From contig NZ_BBYM01000030.1 of assembly GCF_001570405.1 (NCBI RefSeq), positions 1 through 64,000 of the forward strand: DNA of 64,000 nucleotides, written 5' to 3'. Position 1 is the stretch's first letter. Each line of letters opens with the position of its first letter. Shown piece after piece: positions 16,915 through 25,743 of this stretch. Origin of the DNA: Microtetraspora niveoalba. Lineage in GTDB: Bacteria > Actinomycetota > Actinomycetes > Streptosporangiales > Streptosporangiaceae. The position numbers were made by a program, and so were the translations under genes. Below the pieces are notes generated by a model. That model was given only the letters and a program-made list of their open reading frames with translations. It made no database searches and was not told the DNA's origin.

Positions 16915-17847
16915 ATGGGACGGGCAACACGTCCCAGTGGAGTGCGATCTCTTCGGGTAGTTCTCGCCCTGTTCGCTGTCGTCGTTCTCACCGGATGCGA
17001 CCGCGAGGAAGGCAGTGCCAAGTTGGATCACGTCGTCACCGCTTCATGCCCGAAGATGCCGGACCCGTACCTGCCGGCCTCGCCACGCCAGCAGCTCCCC
17101 GACGGCTTCATCCCGGCCCAGGTCATCCGCTGCCGTTGGGAGCCCCGCTATCTGCCCGGCAAGGGGAGCTGGGAGGTCGTGATCCAGGAGCACGCCGACG
17201 GCCCCGCAACCGAGCTGATGACCGAGCTACGCCGCCCATCCGAGAGGTCGTTATTCGGTCGGGACTGCCTGGACATACGCATCAAGGTCGATTATTTGGT
17301 CGTGGTGGACTCCTCCGGCAGGGCGGTGTTACCCGACGTGCCGAACGGCGTATGCGGAGAGCCGTTCCCCTCCGCTATGGCCGCCATTCGCAGCCTGCCG
17401 TACCAGGTCGACAAACAGGTACCCGTTCGGAGGATCGAGAGCGAAAAGTCCTTCCGGGCCGGCTGCGGCGGCGAATTTCCCGACATTCTCCGCCGCCGGA
17501 GACAGCCAGGAGCGGCCCACCAAAACTGGAACCCTCCACCGCAGGGCCTACGGGTATGCGTCTACCGCATCACAAAGAAGACCCCGGGCACGGCCCAGAC
17601 CTGGAACATGGTCAGGGGAAGGCTCGAATCTTCGCACATCCTCCGGGGCAGCAGACTGCGCGCCCTGCTCGATGCCCTGGACACCGCGCCGCCGAGCGAC
17701 TGTCCGAGCGACCATACCCGGTTCGCAGTACTAACCCCGGGCTCCTGGGAGGCATACGTCGCGCTGGACGGGTGCCATAACCTCCGACGCTCCGATGGAA
17801 CCCTCGGCCGTCTCGCCCCTGATGCCGTAGCACTCCTCACCAAGTGA
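16915..17847 (+). CDS. Putative lipoprotein, unknown function
   Basis: The 310-residue protein has a lipoprotein signal (basic RPSGVRSLR then VVLALFAVVVLTGC, lipobox LTGC), so it is exported and lipid-anchored on the outer face of the membrane. The mature part contains several cysteines that could form disulfides. No domain is recognised. Codon choice is a little less GC-extreme than in nearby conserved genes, consistent with island cargo. The gap to the preceding gene (16698-16914) holds nothing clear. Confidence 0.78.
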   Translation: MGRATRPSGVRSLRVVLALFAVVVLTGCDREEGSAKLDHVVTASCPKMPDPYLPASPRQQLPDGFIPAQVIRCRWEPRYLPGKGSWEVVIQEHADGPATELMTELRRPSERSLFGRDCLDIRIKVDYLVVVDSSGRAVLPDVPNGVCGEPFPSAMAAIRSLPYQVDKQVPVRRIESEKSFRAGCGGEFPDILRRRRQPGAAHQNWNPPPQGLRVCVYRITKKTPGTAQTWNMVRGRLESSHILRGSRLRALLDALDTAPPSDCPSDHTRFAVLTPGSWEAYVALDGCHNLRRSDGTLGRLAPDAVALLTK

Positions 17848-17922
17848 ACCTACGGATCAGCCGGCAGGACAGTGGCTCGCCGTCGCACGGCATCCGCGAT
17901 CGCCGAGCGTCAAGGCGAATGC

Positions 17923-17954
17923 GGCCCGCAACTCGCGAAGCCGAGCTGCGGGCC
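17923..17954. terminator. Hairpin after the lipoprotein gene
   Basis: An 8-bp outer stem (17923-17930 with 17947-17954) continues inward with a CTCG/CGAG stem. It lies between the convergent lipoprotein and DUF4132 genes, about 75 bases past the lipoprotein stop, and could end transcription from the left. Confidence 0.5.
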
Positions 17955-18001
17955 CCGACGACGTGCAGCTCCGGGAAGCCGCACAGCGGGCGAAGACCGA
18001 A

Positions 18002-18023
18002 ACGGCCTGTCCGGGCAGGCCGT
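18002..18023 (-). terminator. Hairpin after the DUF4132 gene
   Basis: An 8-bp perfect stem (18002-18009 with 18016-18023) with a 6-base loop is followed on the minus strand by TTCGGTCTTCG. It lies 33 bases beyond the DUF4132 stop codon. Confidence 0.5.
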
Positions 18024-18056
18024 CATCGATTCGGGGTTCCCCCGGGGCTGCGTGGA

Positions 18057-20147
18057 TCAAGCCCGGATCTGGCGAACGATGGAGGTGTCGGTGATGGCGG
18101 TGTCGTTGGCCAGCAGGAAGGCCTTGCTGAGGATGAGCGACAACCGGCCGTCCTCCTCGAACGGAAGAAACAGCCCGGTGTGGGGGCCATGCGCGGCAAC
18201 GATGCACAGGTAGGCGTCGTTGGGTTCCATCAGGATGTTCGCCGACCCCAAATGGATCTTGTAGGTGCGCAGATCGCCCCGGACCACCAGGAAGCGGTCG
18301 GTCAAGGTGCACCGGTCGGCAATGGCCGTACGGCCGATCAGGCGCGACAGCGCGTCGCGCCGCACCTCGGCGGAGGACGTCAGCGCAGCGAACGAACCGG
18401 TCCGCCAGTAGTCCTGCATCTGGTCCGGCCCCTGGTCGGACCAGTGGGGGTCGGTCGTGATCGAGGTGACGGCCACGAAAAGGTCGACGTCCCGCATGGC
18501 CTCGCTGAAGACCAGCGCCGGGACCTCCCTCAACGGCGCCTGGTGCCAGACGCCCCCGGCCAGCCTGTGGAAGTGGACCTGATCGGTGAGCGCGTAGCCC
18601 TCCTCGTACAGACCGTGGCTCAGTGTCGCCCGCCACTGCCCGCCGGCCAATACCCGCTGGGCCGCCCCGTCGTTGTGGCCGCCATCCCAAAACCCCAGGT
18701 AGTGGGATTTCCAGCCGCGGTCCTTAAACAATGCGCGCAGTTTGCGGTAGTCCACCACGTGCCCGGCGAACCGGTTGGAGTAGGTCCCGGTCGTCTCCTC
18801 GGCGGGGGTCAGCAGGTAGACCTCACGGAATGCCTGCTTGTACGGCTGACGCAGTTCCTTGCTCTCCACGACCTCCCGCCAGGCGCGCACCTCCTCCACG
18901 GACGCGCGCGCCGGATGCCACAGCCGCACCGGCACGTCCGGCACGCTCAACCCCAGTTGGGCCCGCCACACCCCGGGCGCGACCTCGAACTCCCAGATCA
19001 GCCGGTCGGTGATCGCGTGGCCTTCAAGCTGCCGGTACGGCGGAGGCGGCTCGTTGGTGTATCCGGCCTCCAGCGCTCTGGCCAGGGTGGCCTGCTGCTG
19101 CGCGGTCTGCTTGGCCAGCTCGCGCAGCCGTTTGACCTCCTCGGGGTGGTCCCGTTTGACCGCGGCGGGGACCGACTTCAGCTTCTTGTCCCCGTGCCAC
19201 CAGGACAGCTCGACGCCGCCGTCGGTGGTGATCACCGCGGTATGGTCGCCGACGACTTGTCGGACCTGCCCGTCGGGCAGCCGAAACGCCACCTCCAGCC
19301 GGTTGGCCAGCGCGGGCTCGATGCGCTTGAACTTGCGGTCCAGTTCCTTGGGCACCCCCGCGTGCCGGGTGATCCGGCGGGCGGTGCGCAGCGCGATGAT
19401 CACCTCGGGGGTCGGGTAGTCCTCCGCCGCGCGGGCGATCTCGAACAGCAGTGCCTGTGAGGGCAGGGTCTTGGCCGGGGTGGGCGCCACCGCGATTCCG
19501 CGTACCAGACTGTGCAGCAGATCGGGCAGCCAGGGCTCGTCCCGGTGGAGCGCCATCCGGACGGCCCGGCCGAGGGTCTCCGTTTCCCCGTTCTCGAACG
19601 CCTTCTCCGCTCTGTACGGGATCTCGCCGGCGTGGATCGCCGTGACGCGGGCCACGGCCGTCTCCAGCGCGGTCCTGGCGAAGTCCAGGTAGCCGGGCTG
19701 GGCCGCGAGCCAGTCGAGTACGGCGGCCGGTGGCCTGGGGGGCGAGCTCGACGCCATCCGCATCGCCTCGGCGAACAGCGCCCGCAATTCCAGTTCCCAG
19801 CCGAACAACACGCGCAGCTCGGCGACCGCGATGGGGCCGCGCTCCCCGGCGAGCCGGGCCCACACTTCGGCGTCCATGTCCGCCAGCCCCGCCGCCACCA
19901 CCTCGGAATAGAGCCCCAAGAGCCGATACCGCTCACGCAGGAGGAGTTCGACCAGTTCGCGGGCCGGCTCGATCAGTCGCCGCCGGTTCTCTTCGGTGAA
20001 CGTGTACCGTCCCGAAGCCGACGTGCCCAACGCGGCGCCCAGTTGCGAGGCGTCGGGCCAGCGCATCGGCTCCTCCGCGGACCCCTCGAGAAGATCGAAC
20101 AGGCGTTTCGCGGGACGGGAGAGCTGCGCGAGAGGGGAGACGTTCAT
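18057..20147 (-). CDS. DUF4132 (MolR-like) large protein
   Basis: A 696-residue soluble protein. The C-terminal third has the DUF4132 pattern, with DYRKLRALFKDRGWKSHYLG and a terminal region GDLRTYKIHLGSANILMEPN. The N-terminal half is helical and charged. In E. coli, DUF4132 proteins (MolR/YehI) are encoded with a MoxR ATPase, a von Willebrand A protein and a SWIM-domain protein. None of those partners is in this window, and the only companion is the 130-residue gene 1 base upstream. The function is unknown and a conflict or stress role is speculative. A hairpin follows the gene. Confidence 0.85.
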   Translation of the reverse strand: MNVSPLAQLSRPAKRLFDLLEGSAEEPMRWPDASQLGAALGTSASGRYTFTEENRRRLIEPARELVELLLRERYRLLGLYSEVVAAGLADMDAEVWARLAGERGPIAVAELRVLFGWELELRALFAEAMRMASSSPPRPPAAVLDWLAAQPGYLDFARTALETAVARVTAIHAGEIPYRAEKAFENGETETLGRAVRMALHRDEPWLPDLLHSLVRGIAVAPTPAKTLPSQALLFEIARAAEDYPTPEVIIALRTARRITRHAGVPKELDRKFKRIEPALANRLEVAFRLPDGQVRQVVGDHTAVITTDGGVELSWWHGDKKLKSVPAAVKRDHPEEVKRLRELAKQTAQQQATLARALEAGYTNEPPPPYRQLEGHAITDRLIWEFEVAPGVWRAQLGLSVPDVPVRLWHPARASVEEVRAWREVVESKELRQPYKQAFREVYLLTPAEETTGTYSNRFAGHVVDYRKLRALFKDRGWKSHYLGFWDGGHNDGAAQRVLAGGQWRATLSHGLYEEGYALTDQVHFHRLAGGVWHQAPLREVPALVFSEAMRDVDLFVAVTSITTDPHWSDQGPDQMQDYWRTGSFAALTSSAEVRRDALSRLIGRTAIADRCTLTDRFLVVRGDLRTYKIHLGSANILMEPNDAYLCIVAAHGPHTGLFLPFEEDGRLSLILSKAFLLANDTAITDTSIVRQIRA

Positions 20148-20148
20148 G

Positions 20149-20541
20149 TCAGCCTCCGACCAGCGGGACGAGCTTGACGAAGGAGACGACGGGGTCGGCG
20201 ATCAGGTCGATCTCCGTGTCCAGGTCGAGGATCTGCCGGTCGCCGATCAGCAGCAGGAAGCCATTGCGGGCGAACGCCGCCTCGGCGGCATCGGCTTGTT
20301 TCTCCCAGTCCAGCTTGCGCGGCGTCCGCATCCGGTAGCCGTTGAGTTCGGCCTCGGCGTCGGCCGGTTCGACCAGACCGCGGAAGTGGTGGGAGGGGGC
20401 GGCGTTGTGGCGGGCCACCTCCTCGCGGACGCGCAGCCGTACCAGCTCCCGGGCCGAGATGCGCTCGAACAGGTCGGACAGGGAGAACTCCGCCAGCGCC
20501 CGGCCAGTCGCGGTCTCATCGCGAAACGTCACCAATGCCAT
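20149..20541 (-). CDS. Small partner protein of the DUF4132 gene
   Basis: The 130-residue product begins MALVTFRDETATGRALAEFS and ends in a hydrophobic strand (DPVVSFVKLVPLVGG). A central helix FERISARELVRLRVREEVAR and a NGYRMRTPRKLDWEKQ segment are notable. No known family is recognised. Only 1 base separates its stop from the DUF4132 start, so the two are almost surely co-translated and may act together. The start at 20541 is preferred over upstream alternatives because MALVTFRDE looks like a natural N-terminus. A TATAGA box lies about 40 bases upstream, without a good -35. Confidence 0.75.
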   Translation of the reverse strand: MALVTFRDETATGRALAEFSLSDLFERISARELVRLRVREEVARHNAAPSHHFRGLVEPADAEAELNGYRMRTPRKLDWEKQADAAEAAFARNGFLLLIGDRQILDLDTEIDLIADPVVSFVKLVPLVGG

Positions 20542-20679
20542 CGAACACCGCGCTCTCGTCAAGGTCAGGTGGTGGCACCATCTATAGCAACGGCGAACGA
20601 CAAAACGCCGACGTCGTAGGCCGCGCAGCATGACCGGCGGTGACGCGGCACGGACAGATCCCGGCCGGCGACCGGCGGC

Positions 20680-21324
20680 TCACGTGGGCCGGTGGACTCC
20701 CGCGTCCCGCGCCCGCGCGACGGCCTGTGCCCGGTCCTCGACACCGAGCTTGAGCAGCACGTTGGAGACGTGATTCTGCACGGTCTTCAGGCTGATCCCA
20801 AGCCTGGCGGCTATGGCCTGGTTGGACTGGCCGGCGGCCATTCGCGCCAGGATGTCGAGCTCCCGCCCGGTGAGCTGCGGGAACGGGTTGGCCGGGGCGG
20901 TGTCCGCGAGCGCCGCGAGCATCCGGTCGGCCACGGCGGAGTCGAGGATCGCCTGGTCGGCGTGCACCGCGTGCACGGCGCGGATGATCTCGTCGGGTTC
21001 GGCGTCTTTGAGGAGGTAGCCGCGGGCGCCCGCCCGGATCGCCTGCCGCACCATGGCGTGCTCCGCGTGCATGGTGAGGACGAGCACCCGCGTACGCAGC
21101 CCTCCGCGCCGGATCTGTTCGGTCGCTGAGGCCCCACCGCCGCCGGGCATGTGCAGATCGACGATGGCCACGTCGGGATCGTGTTCCACGACTGCGGCGA
21201 CCGTCGCATCGGTGTCGGCCGCCTCAGCGACGACGATGATGCCGGGCACACTGTCGAGAAGCCTGTGCAGCCCCATCCGGAACACGTGGTGATCGTCGGC
21301 GATCACCACCCGCAGCTCGTTCAT
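20680..21324 (-). CDS. NarL/LuxR-type response regulator
   Basis: The 214-residue protein has a receiver domain with ADDHHVFRMGL and the phospho-acceptor Asp in VAIVDLHMPGGGG, and a C-terminal LuxR helix-turn-helix (LTGRELDILARMAAGQSNQA, then LGISLKTVQNHVSNVLLKLG). It overlaps the sensor kinase gene by 4 bases and is certainly its partner. Targets may include its own operon, which begins with a membrane protein gene. Confidence 0.93.
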   Translation of the reverse strand: MNELRVVIADDHHVFRMGLHRLLDSVPGIIVVAEAADTDATVAAVVEHDPDVAIVDLHMPGGGGASATEQIRRGGLRTRVLVLTMHAEHAMVRQAIRAGARGYLLKDAEPDEIIRAVHAVHADQAILDSAVADRMLAALADTAPANPFPQLTGRELDILARMAAGQSNQAIAARLGISLKTVQNHVSNVLLKLGVEDRAQAVARARDAGVHRPT

Positions 21325-23336
21325 CCGCCGCCCTCCATCGGGAACACGGCCCGTACCGTCGTGCCCTCGGCGTCTCGGGGGCGCAGCTCGAACCGACCGC
21401 CCAATTCACCCACCCGCCGTCGCATCGAGGCTGTACCGACGCCGGCGACGTACCGCTCGCCGATGCCGACCCCATCGTCATCGATCTGTACGACCAGCCG
21501 CCCACAGCGGGTGGAAAGGGTCAGCGTACAGGCGACGGCATCAGCGTGCCGCAGGACGTTGGCCACCGCCTCCAGCAGGACGAAATAGGCGGCTTCGGCC
21601 ACGGCGGGCGGCACCCGTGCCTCGTCCACGTCCGCGTAGTAGGTGATGAGAGGTGCCCCGGGCAGCTCGGCACACCGCTCGAGGTGGTCGGCGATCGCCG
21701 CGGTCAGGCCCAGATCGGCCACGGCGGCGGACGGCAGGGCGTCGATGATGCGGCGGACCTCAGTGGCCGCCGAGCGCACCTGGTCGGTGATGACGCGCAA
21801 CTCCCCCGCCACCGGGCTGTCCGTGCTCAGGGTACGGCGGACGCCGTCCACGGCCAGTCCGATGCCGGACAGCAACGGCCCGAGCCCGTCGTGCAGATCC
21901 TGGCGTAACCGGCGCCGCTCATCGGCGATGGCGTGCACCGCCTGCTCCTGCGCGGTGCGCAGATCCTCTGCGAGACGGACGGCGTGCAGGGCCGAGCCGA
22001 TGGCGTACGCCAGCTCGTTGAGCAGCGCCAGGTCGGACCGGGAGTACGCCTCGCCGGGCGCGCGCGGTCCCACCGTCAACGTCCCGACCAGCTCACCGCG
22101 CCACTCCAGCGGCACGTCCACGGAAGGCTCCACGCCGGAGACGCCGACGCGGGCCACCTCGCCGTACTCGCCGTCGGCGAGCAACTGTACGGACACGTAC
22201 TCGGCGCGCAGAGCCCGGGCGACCGCGTTGGCCGTTGTGGCAGGCATCTCCGACGGGTCGGCCACGGCTCTCAGCTGCTGTCGCAGTCCGGCGAGAGCCT
22301 CCAGCGGTTCCTCCCGCTGTCCGAAGAGGAACCGGCTGACCGCCCGCTGCAGTCGCCGCCGCACCGGATCGGCGAGCCCGGCGACCGCGGCTGACGCGAT
22401 CAGCGCGAGACCGGGTGAGGGGCCCACGGCCATGCCGAGCACGGAGACGATCCCGAGGTAGACCGCGAACACCACCGCGGTCAACGCGGCGAACACGACG
22501 GTGCGCCGGATCACGAGATCGATGTCGTAGAGGCGGTAGCGGCGTACGGACAGCGCGATCGCGCCCACGAGCAGGAACGGAATGAGGAAGTAGCCCGCCT
22601 GCGCAACGTGGTGCGGCATCAGCCCGCCGAGCAGCTCGATCGCGAGAACCAGCGCCATGGCGTACCACAGGAACTTCATCTGCTGGCGCTGGGTCGAGCC
22701 GGCGCGGTGCCACCGCACTCCCAGGCTGGCCAGACTCGACAGGACGGCCGCGACGACCATGAGGCCCGCCATGGTCATCAGAGTCCCGCCGGCGGCGATG
22801 GCAAGCGGATTCGGCGGGCCGGCATCCTCGCCGACCAGCAGTGGACCGGGTTCCACAGCAGCCGCCACCGCCGTCAGCACGCTGGCCCCGGCGCCAAGCC
22901 ATGACGCCCACCGCCAGTTCCCCGAAGGCGCCCGTCCGTTCGGGAAGATCGACGGCAACACCGTGAACAGCGGCACGACGTACAGCGGCCACAACCACAG
23001 CACCAACCATGCCGCCACCTGCCACCCGGGCCAGCCGGCCTGGAACCCCGCAGTCCCCGACCCCTCGGCGAGCACGCCGAGGGCGCCGGCCGTGCCGGTG
23101 CCGAGCAGCAGCCACCCGACTGGCCGACCCCCTCGGCTGCGGGACAACCACCATCCGGCTCCGCCCAACAGCAGGCTGTGTCCGACGTTGCCGACGAGCG
23201 CCCAATTCAGCGCCGTACCGGCGGCCAGCGAGAGGGTTCCACCGGCTGCGGTCATGACGACGGTGGCGACCATGGTGAGCAGCGCGCCCGGCGGCCGCCG
23301 GACCGCCCGGCCGGTGGTCACCGTGACCCCGCTCAT
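21321..23336 (-). CDS. Membrane sensor histidine kinase (HisKA_3 type)
   Basis: This 671-residue kinase has about eight to ten membrane segments in the first 320 residues, a GAF-like domain (about 345-465), then a dimerisation/phospho-acceptor region with RRRLRQDLHDGLGPLLSGIG (His in DLHDGL) and an ATPase domain ending in VGTASMRRRVGELGGRFEL. It phosphorylates the response regulator encoded next. The large membrane part suggests that a membrane or lipid-phase signal is sensed. It follows the small membrane protein by 14 bases in one operon. Confidence 0.93.
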   Translation of the reverse strand: MSGVTVTTGRAVRRPPGALLTMVATVVMTAAGGTLSLAAGTALNWALVGNVGHSLLLGGAGWWLSRSRGGRPVGWLLLGTGTAGALGVLAEGSGTAGFQAGWPGWQVAAWLVLWLWPLYVVPLFTVLPSIFPNGRAPSGNWRWASWLGAGASVLTAVAAAVEPGPLLVGEDAGPPNPLAIAAGGTLMTMAGLMVVAAVLSSLASLGVRWHRAGSTQRQQMKFLWYAMALVLAIELLGGLMPHHVAQAGYFLIPFLLVGAIALSVRRYRLYDIDLVIRRTVVFAALTAVVFAVYLGIVSVLGMAVGPSPGLALIASAAVAGLADPVRRRLQRAVSRFLFGQREEPLEALAGLRQQLRAVADPSEMPATTANAVARALRAEYVSVQLLADGEYGEVARVGVSGVEPSVDVPLEWRGELVGTLTVGPRAPGEAYSRSDLALLNELAYAIGSALHAVRLAEDLRTAQEQAVHAIADERRRLRQDLHDGLGPLLSGIGLAVDGVRRTLSTDSPVAGELRVITDQVRSAATEVRRIIDALPSAAVADLGLTAAIADHLERCAELPGAPLITYYADVDEARVPPAVAEAAYFVLLEAVANVLRHADAVACTLTLSTRCGRLVVQIDDDGVGIGERYVAGVGTASMRRRVGELGGRFELRPRDAEGTTVRAVFPMEGGG

Positions 23337-23350
23337 CGCCTCCCCGCTGG

Positions 23351-23947
23351 TCAGTGCGCCGCGTCGAGCGCGGTCTCGACGTCGGTACTCCGGCGGCCCG
23401 CCCGGGCGGCGCCGACCACCAACATGATGCCGAACACGGCGTACACCGCCGCCAGCGCCATCGGCATGACGAAGTCACCCAGCAGGCCGATGAGCAGCAT
23501 CGCTCCCCACCAGCGCACTCCGGCATCGAGCAGGAACGCCACCCCGCACACCACCACGCCGAGCATCATGGCGTAGAAGAGCGACTCCACCGTCATCACC
23601 GACGGGGGCAGATCGCCGCGACCGAGGATCCCACCCCACACCAGCGCGCCCACCGCAATGAGCAGCGCGGTGACCGGCCCGCAGGCCAGCAGCGCCGCGC
23701 CGATCCGGCCGAGCAGCCCTCCCCGCTTCCCGCGGCGCGCCCACAGCATGAGAAACGCCAGGGGCAGCAGCCCCCAGTACGTCTCGATGGTCAGCCGGGC
23801 CACCCACTGAGGCAGTTCCTCCCCGCCGCTGGCCCGGATCTGCTCCAGCAGCAGCACGTGCCCGGCTGCCATCGCCGCGCTCAACAGGATCAGAAAGCCG
23901 ACCGCCGCCAGCGGTACCCGCGCCAGCCGATCGATCACCGCACGCAT
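23351..23947 (-). CDS. Membrane protein of the two-component operon
   Basis: The 198-residue product has five to six hydrophobic segments and no enzyme motif. It is first in an operon with the sensor kinase and response regulator, so it may be a sensory accessory or a target of the pathway. The ATG at 23947 has a GAGAGGAGAAAG site just upstream, which settles the start against longer readings into the intergenic region. Confidence 0.82.
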   Translation of the reverse strand: MRAVIDRLARVPLAAVGFLILLSAAMAAGHVLLLEQIRASGGEELPQWVARLTIETYWGLLPLAFLMLWARRGKRGGLLGRIGAALLACGPVTALLIAVGALVWGGILGRGDLPPSVMTVESLFYAMMLGVVVCGVAFLLDAGVRWWGAMLLIGLLGDFVMPMALAAVYAVFGIMLVVGAARAGRRSTDVETALDAAH

Positions 23948-24175
23948 TCTCTTTCTCCTCTCCGTGAACACGTAAAGCGTGCGGAATGCGGTTCCCGGGT
24001 GGCATGAGGTGCGTCTCCCGTCCCGGCCGGGAATCCGGCCCCGGTGGCCTGTCGCCGACACCCCGGCCCGCATCCACAGGGCATGGCGGGTCAATGCGAA
24101 ACAGAAGGTTGCCGTCCGAACACCGTGCCCTGTCTCGCCTGGACACGGACCGCACGTAAGCGGAATTCTCAGAAG

Positions 24176-24556
24176 ATGGAGCCGATGACCTACGAGGACG
24201 TGGTGGACCGGTTCGTGCGGGAGGTTCCGGAGTTCGCTCCGATTTGGCGAGAACACGTGGCCGACAACGGAGAGGTCCTACAGCACGTGCTGTTCTGGCA
24301 CGTCACAACGTTCGTCCTTGACGCGCATGAGCGAGGAGACCAAGAGCTTGTCGAGCGCTGCCTCGACTTCCTGGAGCGTGCTCTTCACTCGACAGATATT
24401 CGAGTGCGGGAACTGGTCGGAACGTCCTTCGTGTACAACGTCGGCCCGTGGGATCCAGCTGTTCACGGCTTCATCGAGACCTGGCCTCCGCTTCTCCGAG
24501 AGCAGGCAACTCGGGACGGTTGGCAGGCGGCGGCGGTGTGCGACGATGCGCGCTGA
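24176..24556 (+). CDS. Hypothetical protein, 126 aa
   Basis: A soluble acidic protein starting MEPMTYEDVVDRFVREVPEF with a central helix GDQELVERCLDFLERAL and SFVYNVGPWDPAVHGFIETW near the end. It resembles small immunity-like or contact-system proteins only in size and acidity, and I do not assign a family. The start may be Met1 (24176) or Met4 (24185). The upstream 228-base region (23948-24175) is the divergent promoter area with the two-component operon. Confidence 0.65.
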   Translation: MEPMTYEDVVDRFVREVPEFAPIWREHVADNGEVLQHVLFWHVTTFVLDAHERGDQELVERCLDFLERALHSTDIRVRELVGTSFVYNVGPWDPAVHGFIETWPPLLREQATRDGWQAAAVCDDAR

Positions 24557-24612
24557 AGTGTCCATGCCTCCGGCGGGCCCTCACTCCGGAATGATCGCCC
24601 GTACGTGAGCCG

Positions 24613-24680
24613 GGGCCGTAGCCGGCCGAGGTGGAAGCCTGACCGCCCCGCCCCCCACGCCCCAGGCAAGTCCGGCAGAC
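24613..24680 (+). repeat. Dispersed repeat copy B
   Basis: This is the second copy of the sequence at 15628-15697, with the shared core GAGGTGGAAGCCTGA. On the minus strand it reads RSGFHLGRLRP, faintly like the integrase catalytic RHxxLRH region, so it may be another integrase scar. It lies between a hypothetical gene and the VOC gene. Confidence 0.4.
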
Positions 24681-24727
24681 GGGATGGGCTGGAACGGCTG
24701 AGCGGCTTGGCGGCAGGACGCAGGTGG

Positions 24728-25111
24728 TCAGAGGGGCTGGAGCCGGGTGTGCAGGAGGCAGAATTCGTTGCCTTCCGGGTCGGCCAGAACATGCCAGCTC
24801 TCGGTGCCGGTCTGGCCGACGTCGGCGGGCCTGGCGCCGAGAGCGAGCAGTCGCTCCAGCTCGGCGTCCTGGTCGCGGTCGGTGGCGTTGACGTCGATGT
24901 GCAGTCGGAGCTTCCCGGCGCGCGGGTCGCTGCTGGGGCTGAGGACGAGGGTGGGCTGCGGGCCGCCGAAGCCGACGCCGGGCGGCCCGATCGCGATGCT
25001 TCCGTCGTCCTCCCGGCCGAGTTCGACGTAGCCGAGGACCTCGCTCCAGAATGCGGCGAGCCGCTCGGGGTCGGCGGCGTCGATGACCAACTCACTGATG
25101 CGGCATGCCAT
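24728..25111 (-). CDS. VOC-family (glyoxalase-like) protein
   Basis: This 127-residue protein has the paired beta-alpha-beta-beta-beta modules of the vicinal oxygen chelate fold. The N-terminal module has SELVIDAADPERLAAFWSEV and the C-terminal one has WHVLADPEGNEFCLLH, with a metal-ligand-like Glu near the end. Members are glyoxalases, dioxygenases or drug-binding resistance proteins, and the exact function cannot be told. The gene is single and the ATG at 25111 is clear. Confidence 0.88.
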   Translation of the reverse strand: MACRISELVIDAADPERLAAFWSEVLGYVELGREDDGSIAIGPPGVGFGGPQPTLVLSPSSDPRAGKLRLHIDVNATDRDQDAELERLLALGARPADVGQTGTESWHVLADPEGNEFCLLHTRLQPL

Positions 25112-25667
25112 GCCCGTCAGTGTACGTAGCCGATCGGAGAGTCGATCATCGCCCTCCCGCTGGCGCTTCGTGGTGGGCCGACGTCATCCGGGATGCGCGG
25201 AGGAAAAACGCGCGGGCCGCACTCGCGCGAAACCATCGCCTGATGGAAGAAGCGCGAGGCTTGTCGCGTGACCGGATCATCGATGCGCCGCGTTCGGCGA
25301 TCTCGGCGGGTTCGTTCAGGCGTTTCTTCCACGCCTCGTGGTCTTCGCCATCGCCGGAATTGCCGAGGCAGGGGTGCTCAAGCGCGTTCGAATCCAGCTC
25401 GCTGGATATCGATGGCCTCAGGCCGGGCTTGGTGGTCCAGCCGCGGCGGTCCGTCATCCACAGGAAGGACGGTTTGATTCAGGTCATCCGTTCACGCCTG
25501 AAGGGCGAAACGAATCGTTGCGCGACGACGGCGAACTCACTGGATGAGCGGCGTGCTCGGACCGGTCGACGCCGGCAGTTCGGTCACGGCGCCGAGGGGA
25601 AGGCCGGGTCGGACTGCGCACGCGGCGCGCACCACTCCCCGCCAGTTTCACTTTATAGCACATTCGC
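25112..25667. other. Gap before rph with no supported gene
   Basis: The 556 bases hold several open frames, one of them continuous with rph, but none has a ribosome-binding site, a recognisable domain or a natural N-terminus. I see no tRNA, clear hairpin terminator or rifamycin-associated palindrome here. Confidence 0.5.
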
Positions 25668-25683
25668 GCGCCTCATGAGGCGC
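25668..25683. promoter_or_regulatory. 16-bp perfect palindrome upstream of rph
   Basis: GCGCCTCATGAGGCGC is a perfect palindrome 60 bases before the rph start. It lies just after a TATAGC box (25654-25659) that could be a -10 element. It could be a repressor operator for rph. It does not match the GC-rich element I recall for rifamycin-inducible genes. Confidence 0.4.
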
Positions 25684-25743
25684 CGAAAAGTGTTTCATAC
25701 TTGCACGTCGCGAACCGACCCGACGAACGATGGAGCAACGGAA

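Noticed and set aside
14246-17850. Second copy of the tRNA-Gly 3' end (attR) near the island
   Set aside because: I looked for the T-arm and acceptor sequence downstream and saw no duplicate in the window, so no element borders are claimed.
25112-25743. Rifamycin-associated element upstream of rph
   Set aside because: No GC-rich palindrome resembling the reported element was found; only the GCGCCTCATGAGGCGC palindrome is present.
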